From Alphaproteobacteria bacterium (GTDB taxonomy: Bacteria > Pseudomonadota > Alphaproteobacteria > Rhizobiales > GCA-2746425), in NCBI GenBank assembly GCA_024743215.1, contig JANSWZ010000002.1:186001-250000 (forward strand): a DNA stretch of 64,000 bases, written 5' to 3'. Positions 16,400-26,990 of the stretch are shown piece after piece. Within the stretch, counting starts at the first letter, position 1; each line of letters starts with the position of its first letter. The translations under genes were made by a program, and so were the position numbers. The notes below the pieces were generated by a model, which was given only the letters and a program-made list of their open reading frames with translations, was not told the origin of the DNA and searched no databases.

Positions 16400-17308
16400 T
16401 TATTGGCCGCCGCTTGCGCGGCGTATCTGACTGATTTGGTTCGTCAGTTTTTCAAGATAGATTCGTGATCGTTCCAGTCCGCCAATGCGGTCTCCCCAAT
16501 AGGATTCCACAACGATCGGGCCGGAAAATCCGCAGTCGAGAAGGGTTTGCAGCGCAACCCGGTAATCAATGACACCGTCTTCCATGGCGCTTGGATGTGT
16601 GACGATAAATCCGTCGGGATGCTCCATCCGCAGATTGTTTTTAACGTGCCAATATTCCGTATGTGGGGCGAGGGCCTCCAGCGTTTCGTACCAGGTCTCA
16701 TTCATCGGTACGGTGACCCGGGTCAGATTTCCAAGATCAGGATTGACGCCCAGATTGTCAGCACCAACCATATCAAGAAGCCGCAGAACATGAGCAGAGC
16801 GATCGATGATCGCATTTTCATTCATTTCCATGACAACCCGGATGCCCGCATTCCGGGCCCGTTTGCAAAGTGGCTGCAAGGATTCCGCCAGAGCTTCAAA
16901 GTCGGCGTCATCGGCTGGCGCATATGCTGGCGGGTTCGCCCAGAAGGAAACGTTCTTTCGCCCTGCACCTGGCGGCTTGTGCAGACCGATACAGAAGGTC
17001 TGCGCACCCAATTCCTGTGTGACATCAAGCGCGTGGTTTGCATCTTTCAAACCAAGAGTGCTCAGACCGATGATCGACAGGCCAGCATCCGCCACCATAC
17101 GTGCAAGTTTCTTAGCCTGGGAGAGAGGCATTGTTCGGGAGTCCAGCCAGATATCGCTCAACTCAACAGCGCTGAATCCGGCTATGGCAAGCGATTGAAG
17201 GCCTTCTTCGATGACCGCGTCGGTCATTTCAGTCGCTCGCAGGCCCTGCCCGGGCGCGGGCACCAAAGCCCCGGTTGATGCAGCAATCGTGAGTGTGTTC
17301 TGGCTCAT
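16400..17308 (-). CDS. Sugar phosphate isomerase/epimerase family protein (xylose isomerase-like TIM barrel)
   Basis: A 302-residue TIM-barrel protein of the AP endonuclease 2/xylose isomerase-like family. Candidate metal ligands occur in the expected order: Glu in VVMEMNENA, Asp in GVNPDLGN, His in EYWHVKNN and Glu in IVVESYWG near the C-terminus. Members isomerise or epimerise sugars, or act in inositol and dehydroshikimate metabolism (IolE, IolI, QuiC-like). It starts 5 bp after the cyclase-family gene's stop and precedes the binding-protein gene by 63 bp, so it belongs to the transporter operon and probably acts on the imported compound. Confidence 0.8.
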   Translation of the reverse strand: MSQNTLTIAASTGALVPAPGQGLRATEMTDAVIEEGLQSLAIAGFSAVELSDIWLDSRTMPLSQAKKLARMVADAGLSIIGLSTLGLKDANHALDVTQELGAQTFCIGLHKPPGAGRKNVSFWANPPAYAPADDADFEALAESLQPLCKRARNAGIRVVMEMNENAIIDRSAHVLRLLDMVGADNLGVNPDLGNLTRVTVPMNETWYETLEALAPHTEYWHVKNNLRMEHPDGFIVTHPSAMEDGVIDYRVALQTLLDCGFSGPIVVESYWGDRIGGLERSRIYLEKLTNQISQIRRASGGQ

Positions 17309-17313
17309 GGCAA

Positions 17314-18213
17314 CTACACAATCGCTACAGGTCTGATCATGGAGGCGGTCGCGCCCTTGATCTTCAGCGGCAGTGCGATGAAGCAGAATTCGTAAATACC
17401 CTTTCGGGCAATCTCGATGGTATCAACCATTTCCAGAATGAAAATTCCGCGTTCTATCAGCAATTCAATATGCACCGGGTGCGGATTGCCTTCCGTGGAG
17501 GACGGCAGGTTTTCGACACAGGGGCCATCGCTACCAATGGCCACCACACCCTGGTCTGCCAGATAGACAGCAGCACCATGGTCGATGCCGGATAATTCAT
17601 GCTCGGCAATGAATTTTTCATTGGGCCACCCGTCCAGCTGTCCTGTCCGAATGAGCGCAATGTCACCAGGTTGAAGCACAGTGTTCTGGCGCGCCAAAGC
17701 TGCCTTCACATCTCCTGCAGTGATGGCCGCATGGGCTGGCAAGGCGTCAATACCCTTCAGGGCCGGAATATCAATCAGAACACCTTTGGTAATAACAGGC
17801 GGAATTTGCGAAGCATCATGGGTGAGCGGGCCAAAATCCCCCAGATCCTTGTCTGCAGTGCTGCCGCCAAACCAGTGATTGTCCGGGCCGGCTGTTGCGT
17901 GAGCGAGCGAGTCGATATGGGCGCCGCAATGCGCACTGCTATTGATGACTTCACTCATCCAATTGAAGTTGACGTTGTTCTCGCCCATCCATTTCTGGTC
18001 ATCCTGAACCTGAATGCCTCTGGGTGTGCGGTAGGCCGTAACTTGCAATGGCACATGGGCGGGCCCCTGTGCCGGCATGTGGGGGTAACGAACACGTTCT
18101 AGATCGAACAAACGCCCTTCGCGAACAAGCGCGAATGCCCTGAGCATGTCTTGGGAACTACGCAAAGCAAGCAGGCTTTGAGGACCCTGATTTAAGTCAG
18201 TAACCCGATCCAT
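17314..18213 (-). CDS. Cyclase family protein (kynurenine formamidase-like metal hydrolase)
   Basis: A 299-residue member of the cyclase/KynB-like family, which hydrolyses amides or lactones using a metal held by the HxGTHxDxPxH motif. Here the motif reads HCGAHIDSLAH: all His and Asp ligands remain but Thr is Ala and Pro is Leu. DFGPLTHDASQIPPVITKGVLIDIPALKG and GDIALIRTGQLDGW are further family segments. The size is larger than KynB (about 210) and similar to longer cyclase-family proteins of catabolic operons. It is the first gene of the seven-gene minus-strand operon, 5 bp before the isomerase-like gene. A lactone- or amide-opening step on the imported solute is a reasonable inference. 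Confidence 0.82.
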   Translation of the reverse strand: MDRVTDLNQGPQSLLALRSSQDMLRAFALVREGRLFDLERVRYPHMPAQGPAHVPLQVTAYRTPRGIQVQDDQKWMGENNVNFNWMSEVINSSAHCGAHIDSLAHATAGPDNHWFGGSTADKDLGDFGPLTHDASQIPPVITKGVLIDIPALKGIDALPAHAAITAGDVKAALARQNTVLQPGDIALIRTGQLDGWPNEKFIAEHELSGIDHGAAVYLADQGVVAIGSDGPCVENLPSSTEGNPHPVHIELLIERGIFILEMVDTIEIARKGIYEFCFIALPLKIKGATASMIRPVAIV

Positions 18214-18235
18214 TTCGCCTCCCCTATTGCTGTTC

Positions 18236-18249
18236 TACGGAAAACCGTA
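18236..18249. promoter_or_regulatory. Inverted repeat TACGGAAAACCGTA upstream of cyclase operon
   Basis: A 5-bp perfect inverted repeat (TACGG / CCGTA) around AAAA lies 23 bp upstream of the first gene of the minus-strand ABC operon, in a 262-bp spacer. Its position suits an operator, possibly for the GntR regulator encoded by the same operon. No matching copy was found by eye upstream of the dehydratase gene. Confidence 0.4.
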
Positions 18250-18475
18250 AATTGTTTCTTTAGTGCGTGCGATGCTTTCTTGAAGGCTTCGAGTAAATCT
18301 CGTGTTCTTATTTTTATTGAATAATTTCAGATAATTAGCTTGTAATCTGGCACAACACTGAAAAACTCTCCTGGCGGATTAACGTACTTATCTGCGAACA
18401 TGTACGCATGGACGATAACGAAGACCGGGTTCGAAACAGGGGCCATGCCCATGCGAACTCAGCGCCGGGAAAACT

Positions 18476-19267
18476 CTATTGTCGCCATCTGGAAAAATGG
18501 GTTTCCGCTTTGCGCAAAATCTCATTCAAAACAATCGCTGCAGCTGCAATCAGGATAACCAGAGCAAACAGGTTTTGCGGCTCAAAGGAGTCAGAAAAGT
18601 GCCGGGTGTAGTAACCAATACCGCCCTGACTGGCGTAAAGTTCGGCCAGAATAACGCCTATGAGTGTCGCAGACATGCCAAGACGCATGCCGGTGAACAG
18701 GCTTGGGATGACAAAAGGGAATACGATGCGCCGAAAGATCTGACCTCTGGACGCACCCATTGAGCGGGCAGCCGTCATCAGGACAGGATTGATGTTCTGC
18801 GTGCCTGCAATCACGCAGACAATGATCGGGAAAAACCCATGTGTGAAACCGTAGACAATCTTGACCGCAGTCCCGATGCCAAAGGTCAGGACAAACAGCG
18901 GCAGAAGCGTGACTTGCGGAATTGCATAGATCAAAACAATGATCGGAAAGAACGTGCGGTAGGACAATTTGTTGACGCCGATCAGCATGCCCAAAATGCC
19001 ACCCGATAACAGCGCCATTGAGAACCCGGAAATCAGCGCAACGATCATGTAGCCAAGCGCGGAAAGGACCTTTGGATCCTGTATCAATGGGATCAGTGAT
19101 GCGGCCGTCTGGGTAGCTGTGGCGAGGAAATCCGGGTCGTCATACAGGCGCGCACCAAATTCCCAGATCAGGATGAATACAAGGATGACACCGAGACGTG
19201 CCACAAGGGGGGATCGAAACAGTGCGGGCATGTTGGCCGCGCTGGAAGCTGGAGATGTCTGGCTCAT
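18476..19267 (-). CDS. Nitrate/sulfonate/taurine-type ABC transporter permease (second of pair)
   Basis: A 263-residue BPD_transp_1 permease with six hydrophobic helices and the EAA loop MTAARSMGASRGQIFRRIVFPFVIPSLF contacting the ATPase. It resembles SsuC/TauC/NrtB proteins. It overlaps the preceding permease gene by 4 bp. Last gene of an operon encoding LVIVD protein, binding protein, ATPase and two permeases. Two distinct permeases instead of a homodimer is a less common but known layout in this family. Confidence 0.9.
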   Translation of the reverse strand: MSQTSPASSAANMPALFRSPLVARLGVILVFILIWEFGARLYDDPDFLATATQTAASLIPLIQDPKVLSALGYMIVALISGFSMALLSGGILGMLIGVNKLSYRTFFPIIVLIYAIPQVTLLPLFVLTFGIGTAVKIVYGFTHGFFPIIVCVIAGTQNINPVLMTAARSMGASRGQIFRRIVFPFVIPSLFTGMRLGMSATLIGVILAELYASQGGIGYYTRHFSDSFEPQNLFALVILIAAAAIVLNEILRKAETHFSRWRQ

Positions 19268-20016
19268 CGGTAGTGCGCCCCTTTTCGTTCAAGGCGCAGC
19301 ACCAAAGTATTTAATATGAAGGCGATGATGATCACGAAAATTATGTAAGTGAACATTCCCGCCGTGTTCATTGATTCAGCGTGGAATACGATTTTGTGGC
19401 CCAGACCGTTCAGCGAACCAAGCGTTTCACCACCGATGATGGACAGGAAACACAAGACAAAACCGATCCGCAGACCAGTCAGGATAACTGGAAGGGCAGC
19501 CGGCAGGAGCACGCGCTTGAAAAGCAGAAAACCGGACGCGCCCATGGAACTGGCCGCGCGTGTGTAAACCGGGTTTAGATTGCTGAACCCGCTGATCGTA
19601 TTCAGCACGATCGGAAAGAAACTCACGGTTGCCCCAAGAGCGATTTTCGATCCCACGCCCAGTCCGAAAAACAACATGGCCAGAGGATAGAAGATAATCA
19701 GCGGGATCGCGAAAATTGAGGAGAAAAGTGGTTCGAATACGCGCGTTGAAAATTTCGAGCGGCTGACGAGAAACCCGATAAATGTGCCAGCAGTGATGGA
19801 AATCGCATAGGCGCAACCGACTTCATAGAGTGTAACCTGAAGTGGTGAGATCCAGTCTCCCGATATGATCAGCTTGACAAAAGCTCGTGCCAGAACCGGC
19901 AATTCGGGCAGAAAAATACTGCTGACATAGCCAGTGGATGTAACGCCATACCAAAGCCCGAAAATAGCTGCGAAAAAAGTAAATTGGAACAGCCTTACAA
20001 GGCCCCGGTTATCCAT
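19264..20016 (-). CDS. Nitrate/sulfonate/taurine-type ABC transporter permease (first of pair)
   Basis: The start is the ATG at 20016, preceded by GGAGCAGG; the longer frame to 20166 is contained in the ATPase gene. The product is 250 residues with six membrane helices and the EAA loop YTRAASSMGASGFLLFKRVLLPAALPVIL. It overlaps the ATPase stop by 8 bp and the second permease by 4 bp, so expression is coupled. Family: SsuC/TauC-like; ligand unknown. Confidence 0.88.
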   Translation of the reverse strand: MDNRGLVRLFQFTFFAAIFGLWYGVTSTGYVSSIFLPELPVLARAFVKLIISGDWISPLQVTLYEVGCAYAISITAGTFIGFLVSRSKFSTRVFEPLFSSIFAIPLIIFYPLAMLFFGLGVGSKIALGATVSFFPIVLNTISGFSNLNPVYTRAASSMGASGFLLFKRVLLPAALPVILTGLRIGFVLCFLSIIGGETLGSLNGLGHKIVFHAESMNTAGMFTYIIFVIIIAFILNTLVLRLERKGAHYR

Positions 20017-20899
20017 GGTCACCTGCTCCCGGGTTTTGAGAGAGCTTGCTTTCCCGTTCCACCGCCTTGCGTATTTCATCGTGCAGCATGGAATAAAGGT
20101 GATTGCGCAATTTGTTGAATTTGTCCGAGGTAATGAAATCCGGATTGCGCGGATGAGGCTCATCAATCTCGATGATTTCTTTGATGGTTCCCGGCAATGA
20201 GGTCATGATCGCGACCCGGTCAGCCAGAAAAACCGCTTCGACCAGACTGTGGGTTACAAATACAATTGTCTTTTCAGTTTGTGACAGCATGACCGACAAA
20301 TCTTCGCCGAGCACCATTCTGGTCTGCTCATCAAGCGCCCCAAATGGTTCATCCATCAAAATGATATCGGTTTGCAGGCTGAGGGCGCGTGCCAGTTGCG
20401 CGCGCTGCTTCATGCCGCCGGAAATCTGTCCGGGATAATGATTGCCGAAGGAGCCAAGCCCAACGGCCTCTATCGCTTCGCGAGCGCGGGTCCACCGCTC
20501 TTCTTTTGGAACACCGCGGAATTCCAGCCCAACTTCGATGTTTTCAATGATGGTATTCCAGGGAAAGAGCGCACTTTCCTGAAAAACAAACGCAACTTCG
20601 TCCGGTCGCGGCCCGGTTACAGGCCCACCATTCACCAAGAGTTCGCCGGATGATTGGCTCGCCAAACCGCCCATAAGGTTCAGCAATGTGCTCTTGCCGC
20701 ATCCGCTGGGGCCGATGAGGCAGAGAAGCTCGCCACGCCGTGCTTCAATCGACACATTGTCCAAAGCAACCACGCTGGTTTCATCGCCAGGCGTGCCGAA
20801 GACCTGCGTGATATTTCTGGCCTCTATGGCAAGGTCAGCATCAGAATTCGGCAGTTGGGAATTGGCAACATCAGGTGTGGGTCCGTTTGTATTCACCAT
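20009..20899 (-). CDS. Nitrate/sulfonate/taurine-type ABC transporter ATP-binding protein
   Basis: A 296-residue single-domain ABC ATPase. Walker A is GPSGCGKST (about residue 63), Q-loop VFQESALFPW, signature ISGGMKQR (ISGG instead of LSGG), Walker B IILMDEPFGALDEQTR and H-loop VFVTHSL. This is the SsuB/TauB/NrtD type. An N-terminal stretch of about 25 polar residues precedes the domain. It follows the binding-protein gene after 69 bp and precedes the permeases. Confidence 0.92.
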   Translation of the reverse strand: MVNTNGPTPDVANSQLPNSDADLAIEARNITQVFGTPGDETSVVALDNVSIEARRGELLCLIGPSGCGKSTLLNLMGGLASQSSGELLVNGGPVTGPRPDEVAFVFQESALFPWNTIIENIEVGLEFRGVPKEERWTRAREAIEAVGLGSFGNHYPGQISGGMKQRAQLARALSLQTDIILMDEPFGALDEQTRMVLGEDLSVMLSQTEKTIVFVTHSLVEAVFLADRVAIMTSLPGTIKEIIEIDEPHPRNPDFITSDKFNKLRNHLYSMLHDEIRKAVERESKLSQNPGAGDHG

Positions 20900-20968
20900 T
20901 ATAAATCAAGCAGACCAGATGCTGCCAACTCCCTTGTTATTATCAGTCACGATCCAACTTTCAGCAGG

Positions 20969-21949
20969 TCAATTTGCTGGAAGATATTCTTCGGTATACA
21001 GCTTTGTCATGTCTGGTTTTTCGTCCAGAATTTTGGTGACGAGCAAACCTTCTGCAATTACATCAAGAGCTTCAGCATCGAAGCGGCCATCGTCGGACAA
21101 CATGCCGATCTGCCTGTCGTACCCCATTTCAAGAACTGCTGGCGGCAGATTGGTGAGGGGTTCAGCAACGGAAATCCATGCCTGTTTGTCGGCTTTGACC
21201 AAAGCAACTGTTTCGTAAAAAGCTGCCAGAAAGCGGCGAACAGTTTCGGGGTTTTCTTCACGGAATTTGTTGGTCGCAAAAATCAGATGCGTATGGAATT
21301 TCGGCAGATAATCGCCTGCTGCGACCAGCGTGCGGCCGGTGCCACGATTTTGCAGATTGTTGCCAATATCAACCGAGTTCATGAACCCGTCGATATTTTT
21401 GGTTTTCATCGCCGCCATTTGCGCCGGCACACCGCCCAGTGGCACGGTCACAATACCGTCCGGACCCCAGCCTTGCGCCAATGAAATTGTCCGGGTCAGG
21501 AAGTAGGTCAAAGATGAAGGATTGGCGATTCCAACTTTCATTCCCTTGAGATCATCGACCGTCTTGCTGGAATCAAAAAGAGGTGAATCCTCAGTCACCA
21601 CAATACCAAGGTTCATTGGCGCACCATGTGTGGCAGCAATCGCTATTTGAGGTGCGCCTCGCGCAATAAAGCCCAGTTCAGGACCTGTACCAATTCCGAT
21701 ATCAGCGGCGTTAGCAGCCAGAGCCTGCTGAAGCTTAGCGCCACCACCGGCTCCTGCGATCTCCAGTTCAAGATCATATTTTGCGAAGATGCCTTCCTCG
21801 ACGCCCACATCGACGATCGATAGTTGAAACGCATGCGGCACGGCTTTCAGCACGCGAACCTTATCTGCGGCCTGCGCAATCAGTGATGATGTCACCAGCG
21901 TCGCGGATGCAATCAGTATGTTTGCAAGGCTCCTTGAAATTCTATTCAT
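20969..21949 (-). CDS. Nitrate/sulfonate/taurine-type ABC transporter substrate-binding protein (NMT1/THI5-like)
   Basis: A 326-residue periplasmic binding protein with a Sec signal peptide (residues 1-27, ending IAQAAD). Lobe 1 contains VGVEEGIFAKYDLELEIAG and a glycine-rich ligand loop GAGGGAKLQQALAANAADIGIGTG; the second lobe follows DLKGMKVGI. This is the SsuA/TauA/ThiY-type fold. The ligand is unknown, but such proteins usually bind small anionic organics, pyrimidines or riboflavin. It lies 95 bp downstream of the LVIVD gene and 69 bp upstream of the ATPase. Confidence 0.88.
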   Translation of the reverse strand: MNRISRSLANILIASATLVTSSLIAQAADKVRVLKAVPHAFQLSIVDVGVEEGIFAKYDLELEIAGAGGGAKLQQALAANAADIGIGTGPELGFIARGAPQIAIAATHGAPMNLGIVVTEDSPLFDSSKTVDDLKGMKVGIANPSSLTYFLTRTISLAQGWGPDGIVTVPLGGVPAQMAAMKTKNIDGFMNSVDIGNNLQNRGTGRTLVAAGDYLPKFHTHLIFATNKFREENPETVRRFLAAFYETVALVKADKQAWISVAEPLTNLPPAVLEMGYDRQIGMLSDDGRFDAEALDVIAEGLLVTKILDEKPDMTKLYTEEYLPAN

Positions 21950-22044
21950 GATCTTCCTCCCTATAGTGTTTCTCAGGTATTCCGTCAGTATGCGAGGAGC
22001 CGCCAGCGATGGATTTCGCTGACGGTCCTGTCTTTCAATGCCAA

Positions 22045-23166
22045 TCAGGTTCGTTCCAAAATGTGCATGCCGCGATGGCGGTCGAGCAGGTAGATCAGTC
22101 CATTGTCATCGACCGTCACATCATTGCTCGACACCCGCTTGGAACCGGGCGGGACATCTGGAACGTAGCTTGCGACTTCCACCGGGGATTGCGGGTTCTT
22201 GATATCGATTACGCGCAGCCCGTTTGAAAACCAGGCCATGGGTATTTCGGTGCCAAAGAACTTTTCCGAGGGCTGATGAAGCCCCGTACACATGGGCACT
22301 TCCTTGCCTGCGAGGCCTTCAACCTGGTAGCTGGAAATGGGAACCGGGTTGGTTTCATCGGTGATATCTATCATCCACATGAAAGCAGCTGGTTCATGTG
22401 CTTCCCGCATCACATCTTCATCAGCAACCAGCAGATATTGGCGGCCGTTAATGTCGTACGGAATAGGCAATGCTGTGTGCGTGGGACAGGCAAATGGTGG
22501 TGCCCAATCCATACCGGACACACGCGTTGGGTTCGACATGTCATCAATATTGAGAATGACAAAACCGCCCTTCCAGTAACTTGTGTAGAGGCGATTTCCC
22601 TGGCGCAGGGGATGGTGGCATCGATGAGCCGTCCCTTCCCAGCTTGGCTCTTCGCCGCCTGCAATCCATTGACCCGGCATCCACCACCGACCGACTTCCT
22701 GCGGCTTTTCCGGATCAATGAGATCCAGAATCATGACGATGTTGCCCACATAGCCTTCAACGGTCGGTGACATGTAGAGGTAGCGCCCATCGAAATCATA
22801 GCGATGAACGCCCTTGCCTGCTGTCGTCCAGCGTGAAATTTCACGAGGTTTTGCAGGGGTCGAGACATCATAGATCACAACGCCACCGGCAAAATCATCG
22901 GGCACAGGTGAATTGTCGGCGTCATTCAATTCATGGTTCACAATCATAAGATTGTTTGCCACACGCACCTTATGAGAATGGGTTGCCGGGGCCATGCCGA
23001 TTGAGGCCAGTTCCTTTGCGTTTTTCGGGTCTCTCACATCAAAAATGGACGTACCATCAGGGGCGTTCACGTGGCCGATATAGGCAATTCCATCCACAAC
23101 GACGACCTGTCCTCCACCGACACAATCAACGTATCCGACCTCTTTAATATTGTACGCCTCTGGCAT
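22045..23166 (-). CDS. LVIVD repeat-containing beta-propeller protein
   Basis: The start is the ATG at 23166 with GGGAG five bases upstream; the frame continues to 23208. The 373-residue product shows repeated LVIVD-type blades: GIAYIGHVNAPDGTSIFDVRDPKNAKELASI, NLMIVNHELNDAD..VVIYDVSTPAKPREISRW, MILDLIDPEKPQEVGRW and VIDIKNPQSPVEVASY, each ending in a D-x-x-P-x-x-P-type turn. There is no signal peptide, so it is probably cytosolic, unlike many secreted LVIVD proteins. Function of the family is largely unknown; some resemble selenium-binding-like propellers. It is the first gene of the second ABC importer operon, suggesting a role in handling or sensing the imported solute. Confidence 0.78.
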   Translation of the reverse strand: MPEAYNIKEVGYVDCVGGGQVVVVDGIAYIGHVNAPDGTSIFDVRDPKNAKELASIGMAPATHSHKVRVANNLMIVNHELNDADNSPVPDDFAGGVVIYDVSTPAKPREISRWTTAGKGVHRYDFDGRYLYMSPTVEGYVGNIVMILDLIDPEKPQEVGRWWMPGQWIAGGEEPSWEGTAHRCHHPLRQGNRLYTSYWKGGFVILNIDDMSNPTRVSGMDWAPPFACPTHTALPIPYDINGRQYLLVADEDVMREAHEPAAFMWMIDITDETNPVPISSYQVEGLAGKEVPMCTGLHQPSEKFFGTEIPMAWFSNGLRVIDIKNPQSPVEVASYVPDVPPGSKRVSSNDVTVDDNGLIYLLDRHRGMHILERT

Positions 23167-23664
23167 TTCTCTCCCTTTCACGATGGGTCCCAAGATTGGT
23201 CCATCCAAAACATTGTGCGGATCGCTTGTCCCACTGCCGCTGCTGAAGACCCAAGTGACAGGCGCTCAAAACCGGGCCGCACAGGCGCCAATGCCCTGTA
23301 CTGACCTGGCATTCTGGGGATTGCACAAGGCCAAGGCTGTCAATGCTGGACACCGGCTTTCCGGTGTCGTCTCAAACTGCTGGCTGCCTCCACCCTGTCT
23401 GCAATTTTGCAGCACATCTAAAAGTGGCCGTGAAATGCTGTTTTGGTCCAATAGTAATGACTCACAAGATTATAACTTTGGGTTATAATGCTTTGCATGG
23501 AGTTGGGCGGAATTGGGCTTTTCAAATCGCCGTTTCGCGGGCATTCGACGGCCCACATTGCAGGAAACGACCGGATGCATGCCTCCACGGCATGAATTTA
23601 CTAGCGTTTGGATTAGACAACGGGTTGCAGGCAGGGCCTTGGGATAATCCGTTTGCTTATATAA
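23167..23664. other. 498-bp non-coding spacer with three inverted repeats
   Basis: No credible gene. The spacer separates the LVIVD/ABC operon from the 3' end of oxyR. It contains an 8-bp perfect hairpin (GACACCGG / CCGGTGTC, loop cttt, 23349-23368), the near-palindrome CTGCAATTTTGCAG (23399-23412) and a 21-bp dyad (23469-23489, listed separately). The promoter of the operon must lie here. Small frames on both strands lack ribosome-binding sites and family resemblance. Confidence 0.5.
23469..23489. promoter_or_regulatory. 21-bp perfect dyad upstream of LVIVD/ABC operon
   Basis: ATTATAAC and GTTATAAT form a perfect 8-bp inverted repeat around the 5-base spacer tttgg. Each arm contains a TATAAT hexamer reading outward. 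It lies about 300 bp upstream of the LVIVD start. It looks like a dimeric regulator's operator overlapping a promoter; which regulator is unknown. Confidence 0.45.
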
Positions 23665-24588
23665 TCAGTTCCGTGAAGCCTGCTCATGCTCGTTCCGCAG
23701 AACGATCGCTGATTGGCCTATCAGTTCAGACAAGCGCAATAATTGCGCGGCCAGTGGGCTGGTTTTGCGCCAGATCATGCCGATGGTTCGTGACGGCTGC
23801 GGCTCTTTAAAGCTTGCAACAGAAACAGATGCCGAGCGCGTTTCCACTGCCACCGCCATTTCCGGAAGCAAAGTAACGCCAAGGCCAACACCCACCATCT
23901 GAACCAGTGTTGAAAGAGAACTGCCATCCAGCCCCTCCCACGGACGGGCCGACGGCACACCACAGAAAGAAAGAGCCTGATCGCGAAAGCAGTGCCCCTC
24001 CTCTAGAAGCAGCAACCGCATTTCATGCAGCAACTCACTTTCAGGCACGGGCTTGTTGGCATCTTTGCTGGAACGAACCAGCATGAAGTTTTCCTCAAAC
24101 AATGCGACTTCCGTGAAAGATGGCTCCGATACAGGCAGTGCAACGATGGCCGTGTCTATGCGGCCATCGGCCAGTTCCTGAATCAATTTGGGCGTCAGGG
24201 TCTCGCGTACATGAATGTCGAGGTCCTTGTACACATGATTCAGCTTGCCAATGATTGTCGGCAGTAAATAGGGCGCAATGGTCGGAATGATACCGATCCT
24301 CAATCGCCCGACCAGCCCATCCTGAGACGCACGGGCCAATTCGCCCAATTCATCAACCGAACGCAGTATGTCACGAACCCGCAATGCGAAGGCTTCTCCG
24401 AAATTTGTCAGCCGGATTTGCCGCGCGCCGCGTTCTATGAGGGTTGTTCCCAGTTCATCCTCCAGCTCTTTGATCTGCATGGACAAAGCTGGCTGAGAGA
24501 TGGCACAGGCGTCAGCGGCGCGTCCAAAATGAGTGTGACGGGCCAAGGACTCAAAATAGCGAAGCTGCTTGAAAGTTATATTTGTCAT
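23665..24588 (-). CDS. oxyR: OxyR, LysR-type hydrogen peroxide sensor and activator
   Basis: A 307-residue LysR regulator. Residues 5-64 form the winged helix-turn-helix (LRYFESLARHTHFGRAADACAISQPALSMQIKELE), and the effector domain carries GHCFRDQALSFC with Cys200 and Cys209 nine residues apart, equivalent to the Cys199/Cys208 redox pair of E. coli OxyR, including the conserved RDQ. Oxidation to a disulfide activates transcription of peroxide-defence genes. It is transcribed divergently from katG, the standard alphaproteobacterial arrangement, and the spacer holds an OxyR-like tandem dyad. Both redox cysteines being present makes the assignment strong. Confidence 0.94.
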   Translation of the reverse strand: MTNITFKQLRYFESLARHTHFGRAADACAISQPALSMQIKELEDELGTTLIERGARQIRLTNFGEAFALRVRDILRSVDELGELARASQDGLVGRLRIGIIPTIAPYLLPTIIGKLNHVYKDLDIHVRETLTPKLIQELADGRIDTAIVALPVSEPSFTEVALFEENFMLVRSSKDANKPVPESELLHEMRLLLLEEGHCFRDQALSFCGVPSARPWEGLDGSSLSTLVQMVGVGLGVTLLPEMAVAVETRSASVSVASFKEPQPSRTIGMIWRKTSPLAAQLLRLSELIGQSAIVLRNEHEQASRN

Positions 24589-24623
24589 AAGCTGTACTTA
24601 TTCCTGCGATCAGAATATTCAAC
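24587..24623. promoter_or_regulatory. Putative OxyR binding region in the oxyR/katG spacer
   Basis: ATAAG-ctgta-CTTAT (24587-24601) is a perfect 5-bp inverted repeat with T-N11-A geometry overlapping the oxyR start codon. Exactly 22 bp further is a weaker copy, ATCAG-aatat-TCAAC (24609-24623). Two motifs 22 bp apart match the known OxyR tetramer footprint spacing. Binding here would allow autorepression of oxyR and activation of katG. Confidence 0.55.
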
Positions 24624-24767
24624 TTAAACTAATGAGTGGAATTTGCTAGAGTGTGCGCAGCAAGGGAAGGCTGTTCGATTTTGCAGCCACCTGATGATGA
24701 AGTTTCCAGAAGGCTTAAGCTCACAAGGAAAGTTCACTCAGGAGCCAACCAAGCAACCCAGCAATAA

Positions 24768-26990
<2,223 letters not shown>

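Noticed and set aside
23343-23810. 155-residue frame on the plus strand in the oxyR upstream spacer
   Set aside because: It overlaps oxyR in antisense, has no ribosome-binding site and no family resemblance.
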